Assembly: GCA_000648925.1 (NCBI GenBank)
Contig: JFHF01000003.1
Span: 62,001-126,000 of the forward strand
Direction: 5' to 3'
DNA: 64,000 nt
Source of the DNA: Caballeronia jiangsuensis
Lineage (GTDB): Bacteria; Pseudomonadota; Gammaproteobacteria; Burkholderiales; Burkholderiaceae
Positions within the stretch are counted from its first letter, which is position 1. Each line of letters starts with the position of its first letter. Shown in pieces: positions 17,792-26,212 of this stretch. Made by a program: the position numbers and the translations under genes. The notes beneath the pieces were generated by a model, which ran no database searches, was not told where the DNA came from, and worked only from the letters and a program-made list of their open reading frames with translations.

Positions 17792-17830
17792 AAACCCGAA
17801 ATTTTCGACTGGAAAATCCCGCGCGGGTTT
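17792..17830 (-). other. Nested inverted repeat between mscS-like gene and otsA
   Basis: Outer arms 17792-17798 / 17824-17830 and inner arms 17801-17806 / 17812-17817 could form a stacked hairpin in the 90-base mscS-otsA spacer. It may be a weak terminator or a leader structure for otsA. Confidence 0.35.
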
Positions 17831-17842
17831 CCGTCGATGCCC

Positions 17843-19066
17843 TCAGTTCTTCCCGGTCGATGCCGCCGCGTGCGCCCGTGGATCCGGGCCGCCCGGCTCG
17901 CCGCGGCTCGCGACCGGATCGGCGGGCGTGTTCGCCGTGCTGGCGGCGTGCGTCGCGCCCTCGCGTTCGAGCGGCGGCGCGAAATCGACGTGACGGTCCT
18001 TATCCGTCGACAAATCCGCGCGCGCACGCGGCAGATACTGCGGATACGCGGCCTGCACGAAGTTCACGAGCCCTTCGCGCACGCGGCAGCGCAAATCCCA
18101 GTTGAGCGCCGAATCGAACGAACTGACGAGCACGCGAAGCTGCATCGCGCGGTCGGTGGCGTCGGTGACCTGCAGCACCTGCACGCGGCCGTCCCATTCC
18201 GGCGCATGCGCGAGAATGCGCTCCAGTTCCTCGCGCAGCGGCGCGATCGGCATCCGGTAATCGACGTACAAAAACACCGTGCCGATGATCTGCGAGCTGT
18301 TGCGCGTCCAGTTCGTGAACGGATTCTCGATGAACCACTGCAACGGCACGATGAGGCGCCGCTGATCCCAGATTCGAATCGATACATACGTGCCGGTGAT
18401 TTCCTCGACGCGTCCCCACTCGCCCTGAATCACGACGACATCGTCGAGGCGAATCGGCTGCGACAGCGCGATCTGCAATCCGGCGATCAGATTGCCGAGC
18501 ACCGGCCGCGCCGCGATACCGGCGACGAGCCCCGCGACGCCCGCCGATGCCAAAAGGCTCGCGCCGATCTGCCGCACGCTCGGAAACGCCATCAGCGCCG
18601 CGCCGAAACCGATGATCACGATCACCACCATCACCGAGCGCGCGAGCACGCGCGCCTGGGTGTGGATGCGGCGGGCGTTGAGGTTGTCGTCGGTGTCGAG
18701 CGGATGCGCCTGCACGATCGCCTCGCCTACCGCGCCCGCCGAGCGCATCGCGAGGAACGTGAGCGCGCCGATCAGCGCGACGGTTTCGACATCGCGCAGC
18801 ACGCCGATGAGCGGCAGCGTATCGGGCGCCTCGAAAATCACGAAGCCGATTCCGAGGATGATGAGCAGGACGAGCGCGGGCTTGTCGACGTAGCGCAGGA
18901 CGACGCTCATCAGCGGATACGGCCGCGCGATGCGCACGAGAATGCGCGCGCCGATGCGATGCACGCCGATCGCGAATATCACCGCGATGGCGGCCACGAC
19001 GAGCGCGCCCGGCCAGGTGCCGAGCGGCCGTTCTGCGAGATTCAGGAAGTGATCGAGTGGGAGCAT
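17843..19066 (-). CDS. MscS-type mechanosensitive ion channel
   Basis: A 407-residue protein with several membrane helices in the first half, then the MscS pore helix region (GASLLASAGVAGLVAGIAAR, about residues 179-198) and beta domain (DVVVIQGEWGRVEEI). A C-terminal soluble domain and a Pro/Ala-rich tail of about 40 residues follow. MscS channels open under membrane tension and release solutes during hypo-osmotic shock. The start is uncertain: the in-frame ATG at 19066 is used, a GTG at 19132 would add 22 residues, and neither has a clear ribosome site. It is upstream of otsA on the same strand. Confidence 0.88.
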   Translation of the reverse strand: MLPLDHFLNLAERPLGTWPGALVVAAIAVIFAIGVHRIGARILVRIARPYPLMSVVLRYVDKPALVLLIILGIGFVIFEAPDTLPLIGVLRDVETVALIGALTFLAMRSAGAVGEAIVQAHPLDTDDNLNARRIHTQARVLARSVMVVIVIIGFGAALMAFPSVRQIGASLLASAGVAGLVAGIAARPVLGNLIAGLQIALSQPIRLDDVVVIQGEWGRVEEITGTYVSIRIWDQRRLIVPLQWFIENPFTNWTRNSSQIIGTVFLYVDYRMPIAPLREELERILAHAPEWDGRVQVLQVTDATDRAMQLRVLVSSFDSALNWDLRCRVREGLVNFVQAAYPQYLPRARADLSTDKDRHVDFAPPLEREGATHAASTANTPADPVASRGEPGGPDPRAHAAASTGKN

Positions 19067-19201
19067 GAGCGTCGCGAAGATCAGCTTCGTGAAAGTGGAG
19101 GCGGCGAAGTGAATACGCCGGCCGCATCGCACGGATGCGGATCGCCGCGCAACGCAGCGCGACGCCAGGACGCCCGATGGCGCCCCGGCGTCAAAAGACG
19201 T

Positions 19202-19558
19202 TCAGCGCTCCGCCTTGCAGGGGAACGCCTTGCCGAGGCCGAGCGAAACCATCGTGGTCGCGTTGAAATCGGCCTTGTCGGGATTATTGGCGATGTACTT
19301 GCGCACCGCGTCCGTGAGTTGCTGCGGCTTCACGTCCGCCGGCAGACAGAAATACTGGCCGACCTGCGGCCCGGAGGTTCCGCCGATCGCCTCGATCGTG
19401 TTGTAGATGCCGTCCGCCGCGCCTTCGATATAGGCCGCGCAGGCAGTCCGCGAATTGGGATCCGTTTTGGTGCAGAGCTTGTTCAGATCGTTGCCGGTAA
19501 ACGCAAACGCGCAGACGGGCGTCGCGAGAGCACAGGCGAGGACGAATTCCCGCAGCAT
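19202..19558 (-). CDS. Rap1a/Tai-like exported protein
   Basis: A 118-residue protein with a short signal peptide (cleavage near CAFA, residue 19) and a small helical domain with four cysteines (29, 40, 71, 114). The pattern (C-x10-C, YxxGxxDG, CLPxxVxxxQ, VRKYIxxxP, AFPC) is that of the Rap1a/Tai immunity family, periplasmic inhibitors of type VI amidase effectors. The ATG at 19558 follows AAGGAAG. No amidase effector lies next to it, so it may be an orphan immunity gene or a family member with another job. Confidence 0.82.
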   Translation of the reverse strand: MLREFVLACALATPVCAFAFTGNDLNKLCTKTDPNSRTACAAYIEGAADGIYNTIEAIGGTSGPQVGQYFCLPADVKPQQLTDAVRKYIANNPDKADFNATTMVSLGLGKAFPCKAER

Positions 19559-19664
19559 GGTCTTCCTTTTATGTTGAGCGGCGGCTTGAATGGGGCAACG
19601 GGTTCGGGGCGATGCGCGGCCGCGCCTGACCGCGCGTGCCCCGGAGCTTGACTGTCGCGCAGCG

Positions 19665-20444
19665 CTATTTTGCACCGTTTGAGCCGCTTTGCGGAGCGCC
19701 GCCGCTCTGCGGCATCGAATCCAGACGCGCCTGCAGGCCTTCCGCGACGTCCTTCTCGTTGTACTTGCGGGCGAAGTCCACCGCCGTCATGCCGAGCTGA
19801 TTCTTCACACGCAGATCCGCGCCTTCGTCGAGCAGCAGCTTGCAGGTCGAGAGATGACCGCCGCGCGCCGCCATCATGAGCGGCGTCGTGCCGTTGGGCG
19901 AACCGGCGTCGATATAGGCCGAATGATCGACCAGGATCTTCACGATATCGTCATGGCCGTTGGTCGCCGCGTAGTGCAACGGCGTCCAGCCCTTCTTGTT
20001 CACTTCGGCATCCTTTGCGATCAGGAGATTCACGAAGGTCGCGTCGCCGTTGAGCGCGGCGAGCATCATCGCGTTTTCGCCGGCGGGGTCGAGTTTCTCC
20101 AGATCGGTCTTCGAATTGTCGGCGAGCAACTGGCCGACCTTGTCGGACTTCTCGCGCGCGGCGATCACGATGACCGGCGTGCCCGTGTTGTCGACCGTGT
20201 TGGGGTCCGCGCCCTGCGCGAGCTGCTTCTTGACGGCGGAGACGTCGTCGAACTTGACCGCCTTGATGAGCGAGTCCACGGATGCGGCCCAGACCGGTTG
20301 CGCGATCGCACAGGCCGCCAGCAGCGCGCCCGCGACGAGGCCGCGCACGGCCGCGCCTGCTCGTGCATTGCGGACATCGCGCTCACGGGAAACGTTTGGC
20401 ACGCTCGCCACGGACAGGGTGGAAACCATCGGGGAATTGTTCAT
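19665..20444 (-). CDS. Exported ankyrin-repeat protein
   Basis: A 259-residue protein. An N-terminal hydrophobic segment (about residues 33-53, ending QPVWAAS) looks like a signal peptide with an unusually long charged leader, so the true start may be one of the later in-frame codons. Four to five ankyrin repeats follow (for example TPLHYAATNGHDDIVKIL and TPLMMAARGGHLSTCKLL). The ATG at 20444 has AAGG upstream. It is 53 bases downstream of tatD and is probably the last gene of the mltG-tmk-holB-tatD unit. Ankyrin repeats bind proteins; the partner is unknown. Confidence 0.87.
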   Translation of the reverse strand: MNNSPMVSTLSVASVPNVSRERDVRNARAGAAVRGLVAGALLAACAIAQPVWAASVDSLIKAVKFDDVSAVKKQLAQGADPNTVDNTGTPVIVIAAREKSDKVGQLLADNSKTDLEKLDPAGENAMMLAALNGDATFVNLLIAKDAEVNKKGWTPLHYAATNGHDDIVKILVDHSAYIDAGSPNGTTPLMMAARGGHLSTCKLLLDEGADLRVKNQLGMTAVDFARKYNEKDVAEGLQARLDSMPQSGGAPQSGSNGAK

Positions 20445-20497
20445 AGTGACCTTCGATTGCCTTGAAACAGGTTTTTTCGCGCGCGGGCCGGCCGCCC

Positions 20498-21283
20498 TCA
20501 GACTGGCCGCGCGATCTTGAAGAGCCGGAAGAAGTTCTCGGTGCTCGCTTCTGCGACGGCCTCTTCCGGCTGCTCGCGCAACTGCGCGATGAAACGTCCG
20601 ACATAACTCACGTACGCAGGTTCGTTCGGCTTGCCGCGATACGGCACCGGCGCGAGATACGGCGAATCGGTTTCGATCAGCAAACGCTCGATCGGCACGC
20701 GCCGCGCGACGTCCTGCACCTCTTTCGCATTCTTGAACGTGACGATGCCCGAGATCGAAATATGGAAGTTCTGCGCGAGCGCGCGTTCCGCGATCTCCCA
20801 CGGCTCCGTGAAGCAATGCATCACGCCGCCCGGCACGCCCGCGCGCTCTTCCTCCATGATGCGCAGCGTGTCGTCCGACGACGAGCGCGTATGGATGATG
20901 AGCGCCTTGCCCGTCTTGTGCGCGGCCCGGATATGCGTGCGAAAGCGCTCGCGCTGCCACTCCATGTCGGCGATGCTGCGCCCTTCCAGACGATAGTAGT
21001 CGAGCCCGGTCTCGCCGATCGCGCACACCTTCGGATGCGCGGCCAGTTCGACGAGTTCCGCGACGCTCGGCTCTTTCGCATCTTCGTGATCCGGATGCAC
21101 GCCGACGGATGCATACACGTTCTCGTGCTTTTCGGCGATGTCGAGCACCGAAGGCAGCGTTTCCAGATCGACCGACACGCACAGCGCATGGGTCACGGCG
21201 TGCGCGCGCATCTTGTCGAGCACGTCGGGCAGACGGTCGGCGAGTCCTTCGAAGTTGATGTGGCAGTGTGAATCGACGAACAT
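20498..21283 (-). CDS. TatD-family metal-dependent hydrolase
   Basis: A 261-residue TIM-barrel hydrolase of the TatD/YcfH family, known as 3'-5' exonucleases or D-aminoacyl-tRNA-related deacylases. All metal ligands are present: His6 and His8 (DSHCH), Glu91 (GETGLDYY), His131, His156 and Asp206 (ETDSP). The ATG at 21283 is preceded by AAGGAG. It lies 61 bases after holB in the order common to proteobacteria. Confidence 0.95.
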   Translation of the reverse strand: MFVDSHCHINFEGLADRLPDVLDKMRAHAVTHALCVSVDLETLPSVLDIAEKHENVYASVGVHPDHEDAKEPSVAELVELAAHPKVCAIGETGLDYYRLEGRSIADMEWQRERFRTHIRAAHKTGKALIIHTRSSSDDTLRIMEEERAGVPGGVMHCFTEPWEIAERALAQNFHISISGIVTFKNAKEVQDVARRVPIERLLIETDSPYLAPVPYRGKPNEPAYVSYVGRFIAQLREQPEEAVAEASTENFFRLFKIARPV

Positions 21284-21344
21284 CCGGTGCTCCTTAATGC
21301 ATGTGCTGCTGCGCGCGGGGCGCAAGTCGCGGTCAGGCCGCTTG

Positions 21345-22385
21345 TCAGGCCGTATAGATGCCGCGATAGCCGATGAACAGTTCCTCGAACACGAGGCGCG
21401 CATTGAGCGGGTGATTTTCCACCGCGCGCTGCCGCGTGACGGTCTTCATGTAGCGTGCGAGCGCGGCGGGATCGGCGCTCTGCGCGCAACGGGCGAGCGC
21501 CTTCGCCGCGCCGGGAAAGTAGCGCGGCCGGCCCGCCGTGCGCTCGGCGAGCAGATCGTAGAGCCAGCGTTGCAGCCAGCCGAGCACGAGCGGCACCGGC
21601 AGCTTCTGCAGGTTTTCTCCGCAGGCGAAGGCGTCGCAATTCGGTCCGGCGGCGAGTTGCGCGAGGGTGAAGTCACGCAGGGCGCGGTTCTCGTCGTTCG
21701 CCAGCGCAAGCGCAGCAAGCGGCGCGCCGCCTGCCTGCGCGAGCAGTCCCGCCGGATCGTCGACGCCCTGCGACGCGAGCCACGCGCTCGCGTCTTTCGA
21801 CGGCGGCACGCTCATCGGCCACTGGCGGCAACGGCTGATGATGGTGGGCAACAGACGGTCGACGCGCGCCGAAACCAGCAAAAACACGACGCCCGATGGC
21901 GGCTCTTCGAGCGTCTTCAGCAACGCATTCGCCGCCGCGACGTTGAGCGCTTCGGCCGGATACAGCACCACGACGCGCAGACCGCCCCGATGCGAGCCGA
22001 CGCCGCAGAAGTCCAGCAGCGCGCGCACCTGCTCGATCTTGATTTCCTTGCTGGGCGTGCGGGTCTTCTTGCCTTCGTCGCCATCGGCTTTGTCGGCGGA
22101 TGCGTCAGCGGCGTCGGCACTGCCGGCCGCGAGGCCCGCGAGCGCTTCAGGCAGCACCGCGCGGTAATCGGGATGATTGCCCTGGGAAAACCACAGACAT
22201 GCCCGGCAAGTCCCGCACGGCTCGCCATTCGGTGCGGCCATCTCGCACAGCAGTCCCTGCGCGAGATGCTGCGCGAACTGAAGCTTGCCGATGCCCGCCT
22301 CGCCATGCAGTAAAAGCGCATGCGGCCAGTGCGCGCGCAGTTGCTGGAGACGCTGCCAGTCGTCGGTTTGCCAAGGGTAGATCAT
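21345..22385 (-). CDS. holB: DNA polymerase III delta-prime subunit
   Basis: A 346-residue clamp-loader subunit. It shows a P-loop GEAGIGK at residues 28-34, a four-cysteine zinc site (47, 57, 60, 63) and the SRC motif in ISRCRQW. The C-terminal helical region is typical of the pentameric collar. An acidic, low-complexity insert near residues 88-110 separates the zinc module from the rest. It lies between tmk and tatD; the spacer from tmk is 20 bases. Confidence 0.95.
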   Translation of the reverse strand: MIYPWQTDDWQRLQQLRAHWPHALLLHGEAGIGKLQFAQHLAQGLLCEMAAPNGEPCGTCRACLWFSQGNHPDYRAVLPEALAGLAAGSADAADASADKADGDEGKKTRTPSKEIKIEQVRALLDFCGVGSHRGGLRVVVLYPAEALNVAAANALLKTLEEPPSGVVFLLVSARVDRLLPTIISRCRQWPMSVPPSKDASAWLASQGVDDPAGLLAQAGGAPLAALALANDENRALRDFTLAQLAAGPNCDAFACGENLQKLPVPLVLGWLQRWLYDLLAERTAGRPRYFPGAAKALARCAQSADPAALARYMKTVTRQRAVENHPLNARLVFEELFIGYRGIYTA

Positions 22386-22405
22386 CGATATGTTTCTATG
22401 TTGAA

Positions 22406-23026
22406 TCAGAGGCTTGCGATTACTTCTTCAAGCTTTTCACGAATGTCTTCGATAGACCGCGTCGAATCGACGATGAAGAAGCGCTGCGGCGATTCCTCCG
22501 CGCGGCGCAGATACTCGTTACGCGTGCGCTCGAAAAACGCTTCCGACTCGCTCTCGAACTTGTCCGGCGCGCGCGCGGCCGAGCGGCGCTCACTGGCGGT
22601 GTCGGTCGGCACGTCGAAAAGCACGGTCAGATCGGGCTGGAAACCGCCCTGCACCCAGCGCTCCAGCGCTTCCAGCTTGTCGCGCGGCAGGCCGCGCCCG
22701 CCGCCCTGATACGCGAAAGTCGCGTCGGTGAAACGGTCCGACAACACCCAGTCGCCGCGCGAAAGCGCCGGTTCGATCACCTGCGCGAGATGCTCGCGAC
22801 GCGCGGCGAACATCAGCAGCGCTTCGGTTTCGAGGTCCATCGGCTGATTCAGCAAGATGCCGCGCAGCGTTTCACCGAGCGGCGTGCCGCCCGGTTCGCG
22901 CGTCATCGCGACCTGATGTCCGCCCGACGCCAGTTTCGCTTCGAGGCGCTGGCGGAACCAGTCCAGATGCGTGGTCTTGCCCGCGCCGTCGATGCCTTCG
23001 AACGTGATGAACTTGCCGCGCGCCAT
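22406..23026 (-). CDS. tmk: Thymidylate kinase
   Basis: A 206-residue kinase that converts dTMP to dTDP. Seen are the P-loop GIDGAGKTT (11-19), the [10 protein letters not shown] block (44-53) and the [18 protein letters not shown] region that binds the nucleotide. Its ATG directly follows the mltG stop (TGA then ATG), so the two are translationally coupled. Confidence 0.97.
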   Translation of the reverse strand: MARGKFITFEGIDGAGKTTHLDWFRQRLEAKLASGGHQVAMTREPGGTPLGETLRGILLNQPMDLETEALLMFAARREHLAQVIEPALSRGDWVLSDRFTDATFAYQGGGRGLPRDKLEALERWVQGGFQPDLTVLFDVPTDTASERRSAARAPDKFESESEAFFERTRNEYLRRAEESPQRFFIVDSTRSIEDIREKLEEVIASL

Positions 23027-24037
23027 TCATTGACCCCGGATGTATTTGTCGACGGCCTTGTTGTGGTCGCCCAGATTGTCGGAAAAGATGCTGCTGCCAT
23101 CGCCGCGCGACACGAAATACAGCGCGTTGCTCGCGGCGGGGTTGAGCGTGGCGTTCAATGCGGCCACGCCGGGCAGCGCGATCGGCGTCGGCGGCAGGCC
23201 CATGCGCGTGTAGGTATTGTACGGAGTGTCCGTCTGCAGGTCTTTTTTCCTCAGCTTTCCGCCGTAAGCCGGCCCGAGGCCGTAGATCACGGTCGGGTCG
23301 GTCTGCAGCGGCATGCCGATACGCAGCCGGTTCGCGAACACCGCCGCGACGAGCGGCCGGTCCGACGCGCGCCCCGTCTCCTTTTCGACGATCGACGCCA
23401 TGATGAGCGCGTCGTACGGCGTCTTGTAAGGCAGATTCTGTGCGCGCGTGTTCCACGCTTCGGTGAGGCGGGCCTGCATCAGCCGATACGCGCGCTTGTA
23501 GACGGCGAGATCGCTCGTGCCCTTGTCGAAGAGATACGTGTCCGGGAAGAACAGACCCTCGGCCGATGCCTTGTCGACTTCGGCCGCGCCGATCGCTCGC
23601 AGCAGGTCGGTGTCGGTCATGCCCGCCGTGTCGTGCGTGAGCGCGGGATTGCCGTCGAGCTCGCCGCGCATTTTTTGCAGCGTCCAGCCTTCAATGACGG
23701 TCGCGACATATTCGTTCACGTCGCCCCGCGCGATCTTCTCCAGCACTTCGTAAGGCGTGATGCCGCTCTTGAAAGCGTAGTTGCCGGACTTCAGCTGCGC
23801 GGACAGGCCGAGCACGCGCGTCATCAGCACGAACAGTTCGGGTTCGACGGGCACGCCGCCGCGGTTCAACTGGGCGCTCACGCTGCGCAGGCTGCTGTGC
23901 GGTTTGATGGTGACGTCGAGTTCGGGCGTCGACAGGGTCATCGGCCGATTGGCCCACCAGTACATGCCGCCTGCGACGGCCGCCGCGAGCATCGCGACGA
24001 ACACCGCCGCCACGACGCATTTCTTGAAAAAGGACAT
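23027..24037 (-). CDS. mltG: Endolytic transglycosylase MltG (YceG family)
   Basis: A 336-residue inner-membrane protein with one N-terminal membrane helix (about residues 7-28), a LysM-like part, and the catalytic domain with the IVEKETG glutamate near residue 218 and the late LPPTPIALPG motif. It cuts nascent peptidoglycan chains and limits their length. The ATG at 24037 is preferred over an upstream GTG at 24046. It heads the mltG-tmk-holB-tatD unit and is divergent from ygfZ, with 104 bases between them for both promoters. Confidence 0.95.
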   Translation of the reverse strand: MSFFKKCVVAAVFVAMLAAAVAGGMYWWANRPMTLSTPELDVTIKPHSSLRSVSAQLNRGGVPVEPELFVLMTRVLGLSAQLKSGNYAFKSGITPYEVLEKIARGDVNEYVATVIEGWTLQKMRGELDGNPALTHDTAGMTDTDLLRAIGAAEVDKASAEGLFFPDTYLFDKGTSDLAVYKRAYRLMQARLTEAWNTRAQNLPYKTPYDALIMASIVEKETGRASDRPLVAAVFANRLRIGMPLQTDPTVIYGLGPAYGGKLRKKDLQTDTPYNTYTRMGLPPTPIALPGVAALNATLNPAASNALYFVSRGDGSSIFSDNLGDHNKAVDKYIRGQ

Positions 24038-24141
24038 GCGAAACACGCTTGAGATAAGACCAATATAATAACTTGCCGCCTGCGTCAGAGCCGCTTTCTG
24101 CGGCTTGCGCCCAAACGATAGGATTGACAGCCCGCCCGCTC

Positions 24142-25140
24142 ATGAATTCCCAGACCATCGCCCTCGCCGCTTCAGACTTCGAATCCGTCAAGACCGCCGG
24201 CGCATATATGCCGCTCACCCAGTTCGGCGTGATCGACGTCAAGGGCGAGGACGCCGCCTCGTTCCTGCACAACCAGGTCACGAACGATGTCCAGCATTTG
24301 GATGCGTCCACCGCGCGGCTCGCGGGCTATTGCTCGCCGAAGGGCCGCCTGCTCGGTTCGTTCCTGATGTGGCGCACGGCCGACGTGGTGCGCCTCTTGA
24401 TCGCGCACGACGTGCAGGCCGCCGTGCAGAAACGCCTGTCGATGTTCGTGCTGCGTTCGAAGGCGAAGCTCACCGACGCGACTTCCGAAGTGGCGGCGGT
24501 CGGCTTCGCGGGCGACGTGCGCGCGGCGCTCTCCGGCATTTTCGACGCATTGCCCGACGGCGTGCACGTGAAGGTCGAAGGCCCGCACGGCGCGCTGATC
24601 CGCGTGCCGGATGCGGCGCATCGTCCGCGCTTTCTGTGGGTCGGACCGAAAGCCGATGTCGAGGCGCACATCGCGAAGCTCGACGAGAAACTGACGCGCG
24701 TGCCCGAGCAAATGTGGGACTGGCTCGATATCCACGCCGGCGAGCCGCGCATCACGCACGCGACGGTCGAGCAGTTCGTTCCGCAAATGGTGAACTTCGA
24801 CGTGCTCGGCGCGGTGAACTTCAAGAAAGGCTGCTATCCGGGACAGGAGATCGTCGCGCGCAGCCAGTATCGCGGCACGATCAAGCGGCGCACGGCGCTC
24901 GCACACGTCGATACCGGCGCCGATTCCGTCCTGCCCGGCGTCGAGCTCTTTCATTCCGATGATCCCGGCCAGCCGTGCGGACTCGTCGTCAACGTGGCGC
25001 CCGGAGAGTACGGCGGCGCGGACTGTCTCGTGGAGATCAAGCTCGCCGCGCTCGAAAGCGGCTCGGTCCATGTCGGTGCAGCCGATGGCCCCGCGCTCGG
25101 CTTCGTGCCGCTGCCCTACGCTTTTCCCGCCGACGCCTGA
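24142..25140 (+). CDS. ygfZ: YgfZ/GcvT folate-binding protein
   Basis: A 332-residue protein of the YgfZ family, which uses tetrahydrofolate to support assembly or repair of certain iron-sulfur enzymes. The family signature KGCYPGQE is at residues 229-236 with the conserved Cys231. The ATG at 24142 is chosen; the frame begins earlier at 24073 but lacks conservation. It is divergent from mltG and is followed after 12 bases by the TANGO2-like gene, so the two may be co-transcribed. Confidence 0.94.
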   Translation: MNSQTIALAASDFESVKTAGAYMPLTQFGVIDVKGEDAASFLHNQVTNDVQHLDASTARLAGYCSPKGRLLGSFLMWRTADVVRLLIAHDVQAAVQKRLSMFVLRSKAKLTDATSEVAAVGFAGDVRAALSGIFDALPDGVHVKVEGPHGALIRVPDAAHRPRFLWVGPKADVEAHIAKLDEKLTRVPEQMWDWLDIHAGEPRITHATVEQFVPQMVNFDVLGAVNFKKGCYPGQEIVARSQYRGTIKRRTALAHVDTGADSVLPGVELFHSDDPGQPCGLVVNVAPGEYGGADCLVEIKLAALESGSVHVGAADGPALGFVPLPYAFPADA

Positions 25141-25152
25141 GGTCGCGCGCGC

Positions 25153-25971
25153 ATGTGTCTGATCGTCTTCGACTGGCAGCCCGCGGCTTCCGAGGAAAGC
25201 GGCCGCGCATTGCTGACGCTCTCGGCCAGCCGTGACGAATTCCTGCGCCGCGACGCCGAGCCGATGCACTGGTGGAACGATGCGCCCGGCGTACTCGCGG
25301 GCCGCGATCTGACGGGCGGCGGAACGTGGCTCGGTGTCTCGCGCGATGGCCGCTTTGCGGCGCTCACCAACTATCGCGCGCCGGGCGACATGAAGCCGAA
25401 CGCGCCGACGCGCGGCACGCTCGTGAGCAATTTTCTCGCGGGCGAGCGGGAAGCGCCCCTGGATTATTTACAGAACGTGGCGCGGGAAGGTCATCGATAT
25501 AACGGCTTCAACCTGCTGTGCGGAGACTTCACGCGACGCGAACTTGGCTGGTACGGCAATCGCGCCGATGCGCCGCCGGCGTTGCTCGACGCAGGCGTGC
25601 ATGGCTTGTCCAACAGTCTGTTGAACACGCCCTGGCCGAAGCTCGTCGCGCAACGCGAAGCGCTGTGCGATCTGATTCACGCCGATGAACGCCCGTCGCT
25701 CGATGTGCTCATCGACACATTGCGCGATCCGCGCATCGCAAACGACGAGCATCTGCCATCGACGGGTATTTCGATCGAGCGGGAGCGCGTGCTGTCGGCG
25801 GCGTTCATCGAAACGCCCGATTACGCGACGCGCAGCACGACGGCGTTGCGCGTGAAGCCGTTTGCGCGGGGGCTTTCGCTGGAAATCAAGGAGCGTAGCG
25901 ATGATGACGGTTCGCATCGCATCGTGCGGCCGGGGGCTTTCGAGCGGGCGTTTGCGTTCGAGATTACGTGA
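25153..25971 (+). CDS. NRDE/TANGO2-family protein
   Basis: A 272-residue protein starting MCLIVFDW, with Cys2 where an N-terminal nucleophile would be after Met removal. The family motif reads SRDE here instead of NRDE (residues 26-29). The GRDLTGGGTWLGVSRDGRFAALTNYR block and the late STTALRV motif confirm the family. TANGO2 proteins are linked to heme or lipid handling in eukaryotes; the bacterial function is not settled. It is 12 bases after ygfZ and convergent with the next minus-strand genes, with no gap. Confidence 0.88.
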   Translation: MCLIVFDWQPAASEESGRALLTLSASRDEFLRRDAEPMHWWNDAPGVLAGRDLTGGGTWLGVSRDGRFAALTNYRAPGDMKPNAPTRGTLVSNFLAGEREAPLDYLQNVAREGHRYNGFNLLCGDFTRRELGWYGNRADAPPALLDAGVHGLSNSLLNTPWPKLVAQREALCDLIHADERPSLDVLIDTLRDPRIANDEHLPSTGISIERERVLSAAFIETPDYATRSTTALRVKPFARGLSLEIKERSDDDGSHRIVRPGAFERAFAFEIT

Positions 25972-26208
25972 TCAGCGATTACGTCGCGCCACATACACGA
26001 CTGCGGCGATGAGCAGGACAGTCACGGCGTCGATTGCTGCGAGCGCAGGTCGCGGATCGGTCCACTTGTCCATGTTAATCGTGCGTGCGTAGTACGGCGG
26101 ACCGTCGCCATAGGCTTCGTTCAGATTGAGCACATTGAATGCGCCCACGAAAAGCACGACGAGAAGCACGCCGCAATAAAGCAAAACGTGAAATCTTTGC
26201 TTGGCCAT
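25972..26208 (-). CDS. Small two-helix membrane protein, candidate immunity protein
   Basis: A 78-residue protein with membrane helices at about 7-27 and 56-74. Basic residues at both ends (KQR, RRNR) place both termini in the cytoplasm and a 28-residue aromatic, acidic loop in the periplasm. Its ATG is four bases after the stop of the L,D-transpeptidase-like gene, so the two are almost certainly co-translated. I do not recognise a family. By position and topology it could protect the cell from the upstream enzyme, which is inference. Confidence 0.72.
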   Translation of the reverse strand: MAKQRFHVLLYCGVLLVVLFVGAFNVLNLNEAYGDGPPYYARTINMDKWTDPRPALAAIDAVTVLLIAAVVYVARRNR

Positions 26209-26212
26209 TGCT

